NCBI GenBank assembly: GCA_003215315.1 | Contig: QCKO01000006.1 | Coordinates: 25,225 to 89,224, forward strand | Direction: 5' to 3' | Source: Prochlorococcus sp. AG-409-P19 | GTDB taxonomy: Bacteria > Cyanobacteriota > Cyanobacteriia > PCC-6307 > Cyanobiaceae | Length of the DNA stretch: 64,000 nucleotides | In this document: piece after piece, positions 14,903 to 26,313 of the stretch | Position numbering within the stretch: the stretch's first letter is position 1 | Layout: the number at the start of each line of letters is the position of its first letter | Position numbers and translations under genes: made by a program | The notes under the pieces: generated by a model | Told to the model about the DNA's origin: nothing | The model's input: the letters and a program-made list of their open reading frames with translations, nothing else | Databases searched by the model: none

Positions 14903-15478
14903 TTATCTTGGGTTTGGCCCAAGCCATGATTCTAATTTTGGGCTGAAAATTTCTCTAATTACTGTGAGTTCGCGTTCTTGCCTAAAGAATCTATAGTGAC
15001 GGCCCCAAAATGGTCCTTTGACTTGAAATTTTTGTTCCAGCCATGAGGTATTGAAAAGAGCTAATCCATCAACTTCTCTAAATAACTCTGATCTTCCTTG
15101 AGTAAGACTTTTCCATATTGGCTGCTCTTTTTTTTGAAGATGTTGTTCAGCTTCTTTATAGTTCCACCAACTTTCAGCCCATGCAAGAGTAAGCCCATTA
15201 CAAGTAAGCCAAACTTGTCTTTTTATCAAAGGCGGGATGAGCTCATTCACTTCTTTAGGTGCTGTTTGTGCAATTGTCTTTACTAATTGCATCGAAATTA
15301 ATTTGACTTCAACTTCATAACCTGTGAGGAGTTTGAGGTGTCTCGTAGGACTTCCATCACCAAGTAGCATCAATTTCCATGGGCCTGGAAGCTTTTCGTG
15401 CCCTTTGCCGCTTAAGACGGATTCTCGAGATGCTTCCCAGATTGCTTTAGAGAGAAATAAAGGTTTTTGACTGGTCAT
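14903..15478 (-). CDS. chorismate lyase-like protein (cyanobacterial type)
   Basis: 191 aa; LPGPWKLMLLGDGSPTRHLKLLTG resembles the cyanobacterial chorismate lyase N-terminus. Confidence 0.65.
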   Translation of the reverse strand: MTSQKPLFLSKAIWEASRESVLSGKGHEKLPGPWKLMLLGDGSPTRHLKLLTGYEVEVKLISMQLVKTIAQTAPKEVNELIPPLIKRQVWLTCNGLTLAWAESWWNYKEAEQHLQKKEQPIWKSLTQGRSELFREVDGLALFNTSWLEQKFQVKGPFWGRHYRFFRQERELTVIREIFSPKLESWLGPNPR

Positions 15479-17464
15479 TCACACTGTCTTTGCTAAGGCT
15501 GGATGTGATTCAGATGAATAGTCTTTGGAAGTTTCCTTTCCTTTAAGATTATTGATTTTTAGCCAAACTAATAGTGCCGTTATATCAGCTTTACTGACGC
15601 CTGGTACTTGAGCTGCGTCTCCAAGGCTAACTGGCTGAGATGCTGTTAGTTTTTCTCTTGCTTCTTGAGAGATAGTCTGGATAATATTGTAATTTATATC
15701 TTTAGGAAGATAGTTCTTGCTATATTTTTTAATTTGCTCAATTTGCGCTTGTTGCCTTTTAAGATAACCGCTGTATTTGATATCTATTTCGACACCTTCT
15801 CTTATGTCTATTGGCATATTTTCATCCATTAACTTGTATGTAATTAAATCAGAAGAATGAAGCCCTGGCCTTTTTAAAAGATTTGCAATCGTAATCGAAC
15901 CTTTGATTGAATTTTGATACTTATTGGAAATTATTTTAGCAACATCATCACTATCTTTTATTCGCACATTATTAATTCTATGTTTTTCTATTTCTATAGC
16001 TTTTTGCTTTGCTTGATAAATGTCCCAACGTCGCTTATCAATTAAACCAAGTTTATATCCCAATCCAGTTAAACGCCTATCTGCATTATCCCCTCTAAGA
16101 ACTAATCTATATTCACTTCTACTGGTTAATACTCGATAGGGTTCTTTGAGATCTTTAGACACAAGATCATCAATCATTGTTCCTATATAACTATCTTCGC
16201 GAGTAAAAATAATTGCTTCTTCTTTTTGTACTAATCTAGCTGCATTGAGGCCTGCTACTAATCCTTGTGCGGCAGCTTCTTCATATCCAGTTGTTCCATT
16301 TAATTGACCAGCAGAAAATAAACCATTTATTTGTTTTGTCTCTAAAGAAGGTAGTAGCTGAGTGGCTGGCAGATAATCATATTCAACAGCATATGCTGGT
16401 CGTAACATAATACAATTTTCTAATCCAGGTAATGTTTGTAAGAGATCTAGTTGTAAATTTTCTGGAAGCCCAGTTGAAAACCCTTGTACATAGATTTCTG
16501 GTGTATTGAGACCTTCTGGTTCGAGAAAAATTTGATGTGATTCTTTATCTTTGAAGCGAACAATTTTATCTTCTATCGATGGGCAATATCTTGGACCTTT
16601 GCTGTCAATAAAGCCACCATAAATAGGCGTTAATTTTAAATTATCTCTGATTAATTTGTGTGTTGCTTTGGTTGTGCGTGTTATGTAACAACTAACTTGT
16701 TTTCCGCTTTGCCATGCATGGGGATCAAAGGAAAAAAATCTATTAGATGCATCACTAATTTGTTCATCCAAGGCATTTAATTCAATACTTCGTATATCAA
16801 CTCTTGCTGGAGTGCCAGTTTTTAATCTACTGATTTGGAATCCTAACTTCTGCAAATTTTCTGTTAATCCAGTTGCTGGTTGTTCTCCTGCTCTTCCTGC
16901 TGGCATGGATTTGTTGCCTATCCAAATCTTCCCACCAAGAAAAGTACCCGCTGTAAGCACGACAGTTTTTGAAAAGAATTCGCTTCCAAAGTATGTTTTG
17001 ACTCCTTTGACGCAACCAATTTGTGATTCACAGGTTTTGTTGTATTGGTTTGTTGGTTTATCGATGATTAGTTCTGTGACCATTCCTTCTCTTATTTTTA
17101 AATTCGGAGTTCCTTGCAAAATTTTGACCATTTCATATGAATAGGCTCGTTTGTCAGTTTGTGCTCGAAGTGCTCGTACTGCAGGACCCCTACTAGAATT
17201 TAGTATTCTTTTTTGAATAGCAGTTGCGTCCGCAAGTTTTCCAATAACTCCTCCTAAAGCATCTACTTCATGAACTAATTGACTTTTCGCTGGACCTCCA
17301 ACCGCTGGATTACAGGGCTGCCATGCAATTCTGTCGAGATTCAGTGCAAATAATGCTGTATTCATGCCTAATCTTGCGGCAGCTAAAGCTGCTTCACACC
17401 CAGCATGACCACCTCCAACAACGATTACATCAAAATATTCGGCTGAAACTTGAGTCCCTTTCAT
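15479..17464 (-). CDS. mnmG: tRNA uridine-5-carboxymethylaminomethyl modification enzyme MnmG/GidA
   Basis: FAD motif [42 protein letters not shown]. Confidence 0.97.
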   Translation of the reverse strand: MKGTQVSAEYFDVIVVGGGHAGCEAALAAARLGMNTALFALNLDRIAWQPCNPAVGGPAKSQLVHEVDALGGVIGKLADATAIQKRILNSSRGPAVRALRAQTDKRAYSYEMVKILQGTPNLKIREGMVTELIIDKPTNQYNKTCESQIGCVKGVKTYFGSEFFSKTVVLTAGTFLGGKIWIGNKSMPAGRAGEQPATGLTENLQKLGFQISRLKTGTPARVDIRSIELNALDEQISDASNRFFSFDPHAWQSGKQVSCYITRTTKATHKLIRDNLKLTPIYGGFIDSKGPRYCPSIEDKIVRFKDKESHQIFLEPEGLNTPEIYVQGFSTGLPENLQLDLLQTLPGLENCIMLRPAYAVEYDYLPATQLLPSLETKQINGLFSAGQLNGTTGYEEAAAQGLVAGLNAARLVQKEEAIIFTREDSYIGTMIDDLVSKDLKEPYRVLTSRSEYRLVLRGDNADRRLTGLGYKLGLIDKRRWDIYQAKQKAIEIEKHRINNVRIKDSDDVAKIISNKYQNSIKGSITIANLLKRPGLHSSDLITYKLMDENMPIDIREGVEIDIKYSGYLKRQQAQIEQIKKYSKNYLPKDINYNIIQTISQEAREKLTASQPVSLGDAAQVPGVSKADITALLVWLKINNLKGKETSKDYSSESHPALAKTV

Positions 17465-17476
17465 TTTTCAACTGTT

Positions 17477-18892
17477 TTATGCGGCTAGGTTTCTAAATCT
17501 TGTGAATTGTGGTTCGAAAAGCAATTTAACGGTGCCAATTGGTCCATTTCTATGCTTAGTAACTATTACTTCAGTTATACCTCGATCGGTTGTTTCAGGG
17601 TTGTAATACTCATCTCTGTAAATCATTAGAACAAGATCTGCATCTTGTTCAATTGATCCAGATTCACGCAAATCACTCAACATTGGGCGTTTATTAGTTC
17701 GCGATTCAACTCCTCTACTTAATTGTGATAAAGCAATGACAGGAACTTTTAATTCTCTGGCCATAGCTTTTAAACCTCTAGTGATTCTTGAAAGTTCTTG
17801 TACACGATTGTCAGGTGTGGAACCTTCCATTAATTGAAGATAATCAATAACAATTAAACCTAACTCTTTTCCTTGCTCGGCAATTAGTCGGCGGCAAAGT
17901 GAGCGCATTTCAAGGACACCAGAGTTAGGTTTGTCATCGATATAAAGGGGTAATTGCCCAAGTGTATTAATACCCTGGCCAAGTAGTGGCCATTCGTCTT
18001 GTTGTAAACGGCCAGTTCTTAATTTTCCACTTTCAATGCCTACTTCCATTGACAGCAAACGGTATGTAAGTTGTTCCTTACTCATCTCTAAGCTAAAAAT
18101 ACAAACTGGCAAATCATGAAGTTGGGCAACATTTTTGGCAAGATTAAGCACTATTGATGTTTTTCCCATTGCTGGTCGACCTGCAACTATGACTAGATCA
18201 CTTCTTTGTAATCCTTGCGTCATAGCATCGAGATCATAAAAATTGACAGGAATACCAGCTATAGATGTGCCTAATGATCTACTCTCAATTTCATTAAAAG
18301 TACTGGTTAGTATTTCTGCAGTAGGAGTAAGACCTTTAGAAGGTTTTTCTTGGCTAATTGCAAAAATCTTTTGTTCTGCTTGATCGAGTATTTCCTCTAA
18401 AGGCAGATTTTGTTCAAAGCCTAGTTTAATGACTTCATTGCCAGATCTTATTAATTGACGACGTAGGAACTTATCGCTAATTAATTTTGCGACTTGTTCT
18501 ATCGACGCGGTTGATGTAACCCTTTCTACAAGTTCAACTAGGCGGTTATTCCCACCAATTTTTTCAAGGGAATCAGTATCTGCTAACCATGCAGTCATTG
18601 CTGTTAGGTCAGTGGGCTTCCCTTGACTATGGAGCATTAAAGCTGTTCGAAAAATTTCTCGATGTGCAGCCAAATAAAAAGCTTCTGGTTGAAGAATATC
18701 GGCGACTCTACTGATTGCTTCAGGATCTAAAAGTATGCCACCAAGTACAGCTTCTTCGGCTTCTAAATTTTGAGGAGGGATTTGATCTGTTTGTGCTTCA
18801 AATTGAGGGGAGTTTTTTCTCCCAGCTTGAAAACGTGGTACCTCCTGGTTTGGGGAGGATTTCCCATTCTCAGCAAATGAACTTCTAATCAT
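17477..18892 (-). CDS. dnaB: replicative DNA helicase
   Basis: PPQNLEAEEAVLGGILLD, GRPAMGKTSIVLN (Walker A), VIDYLQLM; no intein. Confidence 0.97.
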   Translation of the reverse strand: MIRSSFAENGKSSPNQEVPRFQAGRKNSPQFEAQTDQIPPQNLEAEEAVLGGILLDPEAISRVADILQPEAFYLAAHREIFRTALMLHSQGKPTDLTAMTAWLADTDSLEKIGGNNRLVELVERVTSTASIEQVAKLISDKFLRRQLIRSGNEVIKLGFEQNLPLEEILDQAEQKIFAISQEKPSKGLTPTAEILTSTFNEIESRSLGTSIAGIPVNFYDLDAMTQGLQRSDLVIVAGRPAMGKTSIVLNLAKNVAQLHDLPVCIFSLEMSKEQLTYRLLSMEVGIESGKLRTGRLQQDEWPLLGQGINTLGQLPLYIDDKPNSGVLEMRSLCRRLIAEQGKELGLIVIDYLQLMEGSTPDNRVQELSRITRGLKAMARELKVPVIALSQLSRGVESRTNKRPMLSDLRESGSIEQDADLVLMIYRDEYYNPETTDRGITEVIVTKHRNGPIGTVKLLFEPQFTRFRNLAA

Positions 18893-18948
18893 TTATTTTT
18901 ACCAATGGGATGATTCTTACTGGGGATTTTATTTTCAGCTTATAAATT

Positions 18949-19407
18949 TTAGTAACTAGCAACCTCAAGATTGATTTCTGCAGTTATTTCACTATGAAGT
19001 TTTATGAGTACTTTATATTTTCCTACTCCATGAATTTCAGGTACAGAAATATCTCTCCGATCGATTTCTTTTTTTGTTGCTTCTTGAATGACTTCAGCAA
19101 TGTCGCCATTGGTCACAGTTCCAAATAAAACACCATCTTCACCAACTTGTTTTTTGACGGTGAACCTTCCAATTGTTACAAGTGCTGTTTGGAAATCGAT
19201 GGCTTCTTTTTTCTTTGCCGCTTCCAATTCTGCTTGTTTTGCTCGGCGGTGCTCCACTTGTTTCAGTACTGCTGGTGTAACAGGCAGCGCTTTTCCGTGC
19301 GGTAGAAGATAGTTTCGAGCATAGCCAGGGGCTACCTCTATCAGGTCTCCATCTTTTCCTAGATTGCTGATGTCCTCATTGAGAACAACTTGTACTCTTT
19401 TTGCCAT
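18949..19407 (-). CDS. rplI: 50S ribosomal protein L9
   Basis: [36 protein letters not shown]. Confidence 0.97.
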   Translation of the reverse strand: MAKRVQVVLNEDISNLGKDGDLIEVAPGYARNYLLPHGKALPVTPAVLKQVEHRRAKQAELEAAKKKEAIDFQTALVTIGRFTVKKQVGEDGVLFGTVTNGDIAEVIQEATKKEIDRRDISVPEIHGVGKYKVLIKLHSEITAEINLEVASY

Positions 19408-19449
19408 GGATGATTGAAATTAACGCGTTAATTGATTTTATGTATAACC

Positions 19450-20379
19450 TTACGATGCGATTGGCAGTCTTATCTTTTTAGCAAGTCCAAGGGCATGCAT
19501 AAATCGAATATGTTGCCATGTTAAATCGATTTGGTTTTTTTGTAGACCATGTTTAGCTGAGTTTGGAAAAGCATGATGGTTATTATGCCAACCTTCTCCA
19601 AAAGTCAGAGCTGCTACCCATTTGTTGTTTTTTGAATTATCTCCACTCTCATAAGCGAGTGTTCCCCAGCAGTGAGTTGCGGAATTTACTAACCAAGTTA
19701 TGTGATAAACAAATACAAGCCGTAATGGAATGCCCCATAGAACCATCGACCAGCCTCCTACTCCTGTAGAGGTTCCAATCCAAAACAGTAATCCTCCTAA
19801 AGGAATCTGAAGTAATAGGAAATAACTATTTAAAAAACGGTAATAAGGATCTTTGATTAAGTCACCTGCTAGACGAGGCACAGTTTTCATGGCTGGCACG
19901 TCTTCAAACATCCAACCCATATGACTCCACCAAAAACCTTTGTTGCTGTCATGATGGTCAGCATCTGTATCAGAAAATGTGTGATGATGCCTATGAAGAC
20001 CTACCCAGTCGATTGGACCATGTTGGCAACTGATTGCACCACATGTAGCAAAGAATCTTTCAAGCCATTTTGGAACTTGAAATGACCTGTGGGATAGCAG
20101 TCGGTGATATCCAACTGTTACTCCAAGGCATGCAGTAACCCAGTAAAGAATTAGAAAAGCTGTAAAAGCTTGCCAACTCCAGAATTGCGGTTGAAGAGTA
20201 AAAATTGTTAGGGAGTGAATCCCAATCATGAACATGACCGTTCCCCAACGTTTTCTTACTTTTTCTACTTTTTGAATTGGCTTGAGAGGTTTCTGAAGCT
20301 TTGCTGATGCTTCCATAGCCTTGTCAGCAGAAACTGGCTTGGATAATGGAGCTGAAGCTTCGATCACACTGGAAACCAT
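19450..20379 (-). CDS. acyl-lipid fatty-acid desaturase (delta-9 type)
   Basis: His boxes HRLLSH, HRHHHTFSD, HNNHHAFPNSA. Confidence 0.92.
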   Translation of the reverse strand: MVSSVIEASAPLSKPVSADKAMEASAKLQKPLKPIQKVEKVRKRWGTVMFMIGIHSLTIFTLQPQFWSWQAFTAFLILYWVTACLGVTVGYHRLLSHRSFQVPKWLERFFATCGAISCQHGPIDWVGLHRHHHTFSDTDADHHDSNKGFWWSHMGWMFEDVPAMKTVPRLAGDLIKDPYYRFLNSYFLLLQIPLGGLLFWIGTSTGVGGWSMVLWGIPLRLVFVYHITWLVNSATHCWGTLAYESGDNSKNNKWVAALTFGEGWHNNHHAFPNSAKHGLQKNQIDLTWQHIRFMHALGLAKKIRLPIAS

Positions 20380-20459
20380 GAGTGATCTGTCAAAGTGATA
20401 TATATAATAGATGATAAGGATCTTAATCAGCCTTTTTAACTGATACTGTTTGTGATTTT

Positions 20460-21194
20460 GTGACTTCGGGGTTTCGTGATCAATTAACTGCTGGCAGACG
20501 GGCTATGGCTCATCTGATACATGTTTGGCATGAGCGAAATGGTTGGTCTCATAAAGTTTTACCAGCTCTTGCAGAGTCATTAGAGCTTGGAAGAGTACAC
20601 AGTTCTCAGATTTCAAATCTTAGGAATGGCAAGCTTGTTTCCCCTAGTCCAGAGGTGTTTTATGCTTTAGCCCAGATTAATAAGGAGCTTTTTCAAGGAA
20701 TCGACAGGATTAAAAATCGACTATCTGCTGTACATCCAGAATTGATAAAAGCTCTGCTTGATTCAGCAAGACCTATTGAGGACAATGATGGAGAGCCTTT
20801 GTCGGCGGGAGATTTTTTTGAGATTTTTGTTGGTTTAGCTCCATTACCATCTTCTTTTGATTGGTTTATTGAAGAAAGTGAAGCTGTAATTTTAAGTGCA
20901 GCTTTAGCCGATTATTTGTGTAGAGGTAAACCTTGGAGAATGTGCAGAGAAAAAGTAATGGAAGCTTATCCAGTGACAAAAAAACAAAGAAGAGAGAGAT
21001 TTGCTGAAGTTATGTCTGGATTGAGGGATTATACTGCTGAAGAATTAGATGGTGAACTATTAGATCTGCATGCTGCAAATAGAGCTCTTAATGTAACAAC
21101 TTTTCAGGGCGCTGACGATTTCTTAGAGGATTTGAGAAAGAGAGGTTTACTGTTAAAGGATCAAGAAAAGTTGGAAATTATTTTTTCCGATTAA
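20460..21194 (+). CDS. conserved hypothetical protein with possible XRE-like HTH at N-terminus
   Basis: 244 aa, GTG start; LPALAESLELGRVHSSQISNLRNGKLVSPSPEVFYALAQIN resembles a helix-turn-helix. Confidence 0.65.
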   Translation: MTSGFRDQLTAGRRAMAHLIHVWHERNGWSHKVLPALAESLELGRVHSSQISNLRNGKLVSPSPEVFYALAQINKELFQGIDRIKNRLSAVHPELIKALLDSARPIEDNDGEPLSAGDFFEIFVGLAPLPSSFDWFIEESEAVILSAALADYLCRGKPWRMCREKVMEAYPVTKKQRRERFAEVMSGLRDYTAEELDGELLDLHAANRALNVTTFQGADDFLEDLRKRGLLLKDQEKLEIIFSD

Positions 21195-21215
21195 TTTATT
21201 AAAAATTTTTCAATT

Positions 21216-22502
21216 ATGTCATCAATGAATGACACAGAATCAAAAAAATGGGCTAAACAGTTTGTTTTTTCAATAGAAGACAAAATAAAACTTTTAGTAG
21301 AACAAAGGATTCAGCAAATTACCCCTGTCTTAGAAAAAGTTCTTGAAGCTTTTTCTAAAGAGCGCCTAGGTGTCCAACATTTTGCGTCTTCTACTGGTTA
21401 TGGTCATGGAGATATTGGTAGAGAAGCGATAGATCGCATTTTTGCAAATATTTTGGGATCAGAGAAGGCTGCAGTTAGATTGCAGTTTGTAAGTGGAACT
21501 CATGCAATAACTTCTGCATTGTTTGGAATTCTTAGACCTGGCGATCATTTATTGTCAGTAACTGGTAGTCCTTATGAGACTCTTGAAGAGGTTATTGGAA
21601 TCAGAGGAGCAGGCCAAGGTTCTTTAAAGGATTTCGGTGTTAATTATAAGGAGATTCCATTAACAAATAGTGGCAATATAGATATAAAACTTTTAGATGA
21701 AAATTTGAATACTCCTAAGACAATGATTTTTATTCAGAGAAGTTGTGGTTATACTTGGAGAGAAGCTATTTCAATAGAGGAAATCCAAAAAGTATGTTCA
21801 TTTATTCATAATAAGCAGCCTAATTGTATATGTTTTGTTGATAATTGTTATGGGGAATTTGTTCAAAATATAGAACCAACTGAGGTTGGTTCTGATTTAA
21901 TAGCTGGATCGCTGATTAAAAATTTGGGAGGAACGATTGTTCCTACAGGTGGTTATGTGGCTGGTAAAGCAAACTTAGTAGAGCAATCTTGTTGTCGCCT
22001 TACATCTCCCGGAATTGGCAGTAAAGGTGGTATAGGTTTTGATCTTAATCGTCAAATTTTACAAGGATTATTTTTAGCACCACAAATGGTTGGTGAAGCT
22101 TTAATAGGAGCTGAATTGCTAGCTCAAAGCTTTCAAGATCTTGGATATGAAGTGTTACCTCGCCCAGGTGCTAAGAGAAGTGATCTTATTCAAATAGTTA
22201 GCCTTAAAAATTTGGAAGTATTGAAAATAGTTTGTAGATCTTTTCAGAAAAGCTCACCAGTGGGTTCATACATTGATCCTATTCCAGCACCGATGCCAGG
22301 TTATGAAAGCGATTTGATCATGGCTGGCGGCACTTTTATAGATGGAAGTACAAGTGAATTTTCTGCAGATGCTCCTCTTAAGCCACCCTATAATTTATTT
22401 ATTCAAGGGGGCATTCACCGTTCACATATAAAGATTGCTTTAATACAAGCAATTTCAGATTTAATTCAAGCAGGTTTTATCAAGCCATATCATAATGATT
22501 AA
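21216..22502 (+). CDS. methionine gamma-lyase family / 'aluminum resistance' PLP enzyme
   Basis: 428 aa; LQFVSGTHAITSALFGILRPGD, GSLIKNLGGTIVPTGGYVAGK, GGIHRSHIKIAL. Confidence 0.88.
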   Translation: MSSMNDTESKKWAKQFVFSIEDKIKLLVEQRIQQITPVLEKVLEAFSKERLGVQHFASSTGYGHGDIGREAIDRIFANILGSEKAAVRLQFVSGTHAITSALFGILRPGDHLLSVTGSPYETLEEVIGIRGAGQGSLKDFGVNYKEIPLTNSGNIDIKLLDENLNTPKTMIFIQRSCGYTWREAISIEEIQKVCSFIHNKQPNCICFVDNCYGEFVQNIEPTEVGSDLIAGSLIKNLGGTIVPTGGYVAGKANLVEQSCCRLTSPGIGSKGGIGFDLNRQILQGLFLAPQMVGEALIGAELLAQSFQDLGYEVLPRPGAKRSDLIQIVSLKNLEVLKIVCRSFQKSSPVGSYIDPIPAPMPGYESDLIMAGGTFIDGSTSEFSADAPLKPPYNLFIQGGIHRSHIKIALIQAISDLIQAGFIKPYHND

Positions 22503-22507
22503 GCTTT

Positions 22508-22909
22508 TTGGTCTTAGAGCAAATGGCCTTTTCATTTCCTGATCATTTTCGTTTTGCAGATACTCATGAATATGCATTTTTGGACAAAGAATTAGTTCGT
22601 GTTGGTATTAGTGCCTTTGCGGTTGATCAACTTGGAGATATCGTTTTTGTTGACCTTCCTGATGTGGGTGAATTAGTTCAAAAGGGTAAGCCTTTTGGGT
22701 CGGTTGAGTCTGTAAAGGCAGTTGAAGATTTGCATGCACCAATTAATGGTGAGATTGTGCAACGTAACGATGCTGTTTTGTCTGACCCAGAAGAATTGCA
22801 GAATGATCCCCATGGTGAAGGCTGGCTTTTGATAGTTCGACCTGAAAACATCAATGATTTAGATGGATTGATGGATACTTCTTCCTATTCACAAAAGATT
22901 TCTACATAA
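22508..22909 (+). CDS. gcvH: glycine cleavage system H protein
   Basis: FADTHEYAFLD..., lipoyl motif GSVESVKAVEDLHAPINGEIV; upstream of gcvP. Confidence 0.97.
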   Translation: MVLEQMAFSFPDHFRFADTHEYAFLDKELVRVGISAFAVDQLGDIVFVDLPDVGELVQKGKPFGSVESVKAVEDLHAPINGEIVQRNDAVLSDPEELQNDPHGEGWLLIVRPENINDLDGLMDTSSYSQKIST

Positions 22910-23015
22910 GTCCCTTCTCCCTTGATTGATTTTTGATGCTACGAATTTCCAAAATTTTTTCTAATATTTCAAATCATCTAATAATTTAATATCCCTTGAT
23001 GACGAGATATGACCT

Positions 23016-25916
23016 ATGAATAGTGCTTCCCAAAATGACATGCTTTTTGAAGGTCGACATATAGGTTTAAACCATAAGGATCAGGAAGTGATTTTGAATC
23101 AACTCCAGATCTCTAGTCTTGAGAAATTTATTGGTTCAGTGATTCCTCAGGATATATACGAAGAGGACTTATCACTTTCATCATTTCCAAAGGGATGCAA
23201 TGAAATTCTAGCTTTGGAAGAGATAGCTGAGATTAGTAAAAAAAATGAAATTAGACGCTCTTTAATTGGTTTGGGATACTACGGCACTGCACTACCTGCA
23301 GTTATACAACGTCATGTTTTAGAGAATCCCATTTGGTATACAGCTTATACGCCATATCAAGCTGAAATTTCACAAGGAAGATTAGAAGCATTATTTAATT
23401 TTCAAACTCTTATTACTGAATTAACGGGGTTACCTATTGCAAATGCTTCATTACTGGATGAGGCTACAGCTGCAGCAGAGGCAATGAGTGTAGCTTTCAA
23501 TGTTAGGTCTACAAAAAACTCGAAACGATTTTTAGTGGATAAAGATGTTTTTCCACAAACTTTCGATGTTTTGAAAACTCGTGCCGAGCCATTGGGAATT
23601 AATTTGAAGCTTGTCGATCCAGAGTTAATAGATTCTGAGGATGATTTTTTTGCTGTATTTTTGCAGTTACCTGGTAAAACAGGTCGCATTTGGAACCCAA
23701 GTCAGGCTATTGATCAGGCTCATAAGGCAGGAGCAATTCTTGTTGTTGCAATCGATCCTTTGTTTCAAGTATTAATAAAGCCTTTGGGAGAACTTGATGT
23801 AGATATTGTGGTCGGCAGTACGCAGAGATTAGGCGTTCCTATAGGATTTGGTGGACCGCATGCAGCTTTTTTTGCATCGAAAGTAGATTTCAAAAGACAA
23901 GTCCCAGGACGCATAGTTGGTAAGTCTATAGACGTAGATGGGACTGAAGCTTTAAGACTTGCTTTGCAAACTAGGGAGCAACATATTCGAAGAGATAAAG
24001 CCACAAGTAATATTTGTACGGCGCAAGTTTTATTAGCAGTTATTGCATCCTTTTATGCTGTCTATCATGGCCCAGAAGGTTTAACAAATATTGCTTCTAG
24101 GATTGTTAAGTTTAGGCAAATGCTTGTTTCTATTTTAATACACTATGATTATTTAATTGAACCATATAGTGGGTTTGATACTGTAGAAGTTTATTGTCCA
24201 GAAGCGCCATTAGTACATGCTATAGCTGCATCAAATGGTATTAATTTTAGAGTTCTTCCATTAGGAGCTGAAAGAAGTAATGCAAATGGTTTTGGAATAA
24301 CACTAGATGAGTTAAGTACAGAGAAAGAGATTATTAAGATTAACAAAATACTAGCCGAGGCTAAGTCTAAGAAAGTTATAAGTCATTTTAATTCTTCTGA
24401 AGACTCAGAGGATTTATTGCATCCGATACCTTTAAGACGGAATCCTTGGCTTCAGCAACCTGCTTTTAGTAAATATCATTCAGAAACAGAATTAATGAGA
24501 TATATAAATACTCTTGCGAATAAGGACTTTTCTTTAGTTCAAGGAATGATTCCTTTAGGAAGTTGTACTATGAAATTGAATGCTGCAGCTGAATTATTGC
24601 CAATTGAATGGAAGGAATTTTCAACTATTCATCCTTTTGTGACCAAAGAGCAGTGTGGTGGTTATCAACATTTAATTCATGACCTTGAGAGATGGCTTTG
24701 TGCTTTAACTGGCTTTGATGGAGTGTCTTTGCAGCCTAATGCTGGCTCTCAAGGAGAGCTAGCAGGGCTATTGGTAATAAGAGCATGGCATGAATCTAGA
24801 GATCAAAAACATAGAAACATATGTTTAATTCCTACCAGTGCTCATGGAACAAATCCTGCTAGTGCAGTCATGTCTGGTTTTAAAGTTTTATCTATTGATT
24901 GTGACGAGTTTGGGAATATTGATCTTGAGGATTTGAGAGCAAAATCTACTTTATATTCTTCTCAATTAGCTGCTTTGATGGTTACTTACCCTTCCACACA
25001 TGGAGTCTTTGAACCTGAAATAAAGGAGATTTGTGCAATTGTTCATAGTCAAGGGGGCCAAGTTTATTTAGATGGAGCGAATATGAATGCTCAAGTTGGA
25101 ATTTGTCGCCCAGGTAATTACGGCGCTGATGTTTGTCATTTGAATTTGCATAAAACTTTTTCTATTCCACATGGCGGGGGGGGACCAGGTATTGGCCCAA
25201 TAGCTGTTGCAAGTCATTTAGTGCCTTATTTGCCAGGACATTCTTTAGTTAATTGTGGGGGTAGAAAGTCTATTTCTGCTGTTTCAGCGGCACCTTTTGG
25301 GAGTGCTGGAGTACTACCTATAAGTTGGATGTATATCCGAATGATGGGAATTGATGGTCTGCGCAAAGCAAGTTCATTAGCAATACTTTCTGCGAATTAC
25401 ATAGCTAATAAATTAGATCCATATTATCCAATCTTGTTCAAGGGTCCTAATGGTTTTATTGCACATGAATGTATTTTGGATTTAAGGCATTTTAAGAAAG
25501 CTGTGGGTATTGAGGTGGAAGATATTTCGAAGCGTCTTATGGACTATGGGTTTCATGCTCCAACAGTGAGTTGGCCTGTAGCAGGAACAATGATGGTTGA
25601 ACCAACTGAGAGTGAAAGCTTGGAAGAATTAAATCGTTTTTGCCAGGCTATGATTTCCATTCGATTAGAGATTCAAGAGATTGAAGATGGAGTTGCGGAT
25701 CGAGATAATAATCTTTTAAAAAATGCACCACATACACTTTCTACAATTACAAGTGATAATTGGGATAGACCTTATAGTAGGAATTTGGCAGCCTTCCCAA
25801 TGCCTAATCAGAGAATAAATAAGTTCTGGCCTGCAGTTTCGCGAATTAAGAATGCATATGGAGATAGAAATTTAGTTTGCAGTTGCTCTGCCGTAGAAGA
25901 ATTTTCTGAAAATTAA
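23016..25916 (+). CDS. gcvP: glycine dehydrogenase (decarboxylating), P protein
   Basis: 966 aa; [33 protein letters not shown]-lysine region. Confidence 0.97.
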   Translation: MNSASQNDMLFEGRHIGLNHKDQEVILNQLQISSLEKFIGSVIPQDIYEEDLSLSSFPKGCNEILALEEIAEISKKNEIRRSLIGLGYYGTALPAVIQRHVLENPIWYTAYTPYQAEISQGRLEALFNFQTLITELTGLPIANASLLDEATAAAEAMSVAFNVRSTKNSKRFLVDKDVFPQTFDVLKTRAEPLGINLKLVDPELIDSEDDFFAVFLQLPGKTGRIWNPSQAIDQAHKAGAILVVAIDPLFQVLIKPLGELDVDIVVGSTQRLGVPIGFGGPHAAFFASKVDFKRQVPGRIVGKSIDVDGTEALRLALQTREQHIRRDKATSNICTAQVLLAVIASFYAVYHGPEGLTNIASRIVKFRQMLVSILIHYDYLIEPYSGFDTVEVYCPEAPLVHAIAASNGINFRVLPLGAERSNANGFGITLDELSTEKEIIKINKILAEAKSKKVISHFNSSEDSEDLLHPIPLRRNPWLQQPAFSKYHSETELMRYINTLANKDFSLVQGMIPLGSCTMKLNAAAELLPIEWKEFSTIHPFVTKEQCGGYQHLIHDLERWLCALTGFDGVSLQPNAGSQGELAGLLVIRAWHESRDQKHRNICLIPTSAHGTNPASAVMSGFKVLSIDCDEFGNIDLEDLRAKSTLYSSQLAALMVTYPSTHGVFEPEIKEICAIVHSQGGQVYLDGANMNAQVGICRPGNYGADVCHLNLHKTFSIPHGGGGPGIGPIAVASHLVPYLPGHSLVNCGGRKSISAVSAAPFGSAGVLPISWMYIRMMGIDGLRKASSLAILSANYIANKLDPYYPILFKGPNGFIAHECILDLRHFKKAVGIEVEDISKRLMDYGFHAPTVSWPVAGTMMVEPTESESLEELNRFCQAMISIRLEIQEIEDGVADRDNNLLKNAPHTLSTITSDNWDRPYSRNLAAFPMPNQRINKFWPAVSRIKNAYGDRNLVCSCSAVEEFSEN

Positions 25917-25986
25917 TTACCGGATGACTGGTTAAAAGTCAATTTTCTAGTTACATTTCGAACGAAAACTATTTTTTTTAGTTTTT

Positions 25987-26310
25987 TTGCTGCATTTGAT
26001 AGGTTTTCCACTATCCTCTCTCGCAGCGGTTCATATGCATGGGGGCAAAATGATCAAAATCCGATCACTTGATCGTTCATCAAATTCATTGGATCAAGAA
26101 GATTTATCTTTACCTTCTTTTTCTGAAGGTCTTGAATCTATTCTTAATCAAGGAGATTTGTTAAAAGTAGATGGAACAAATGTTGTGAGAGTGCCTTTTG
26201 GCGTTCGACAATCCAAAAAGCAAAGACCTTCAAGACCTGATCATTGGGCAACACTCGTTTTGCCTCTGCAACCAATTGGGACCCCTACACCTCCTCCTCA
26301 AGCTGCATAA
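25987..26310 (+). CDS. conserved hypothetical protein (true start probably internal, e.g. MHGGKMIKI...)
   Basis: 107-aa ORF; Pro-rich C-terminus; upstream part is low-confidence. Confidence 0.6.
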   Translation: MLHLIGFPLSSLAAVHMHGGKMIKIRSLDRSSNSLDQEDLSLPSFSEGLESILNQGDLLKVDGTNVVRVPFGVRQSKKQRPSRPDHWATLVLPLQPIGTPTPPPQAA

Positions 26311-26313
26311 CTT

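Noticed and set aside
14907-14923. CTTGGG-TTTGG-CCCAAG hairpin near a T9 run
   Set aside because: Inside the chorismate-lyase-like CDS end, and the T-run is on the wrong side for a terminator of the plus-strand gene; on the minus strand it is followed by A's, not U's
16812-17144. 110-aa plus ORF inside mnmG
   Set aside because: Opposite strand of a highly conserved gene; no motif
17477-18892. Intein in dnaB
   Set aside because: Checked because cyanobacterial dnaB often carries inteins; the ORF is standard length (471 aa) with contiguous helicase motifs
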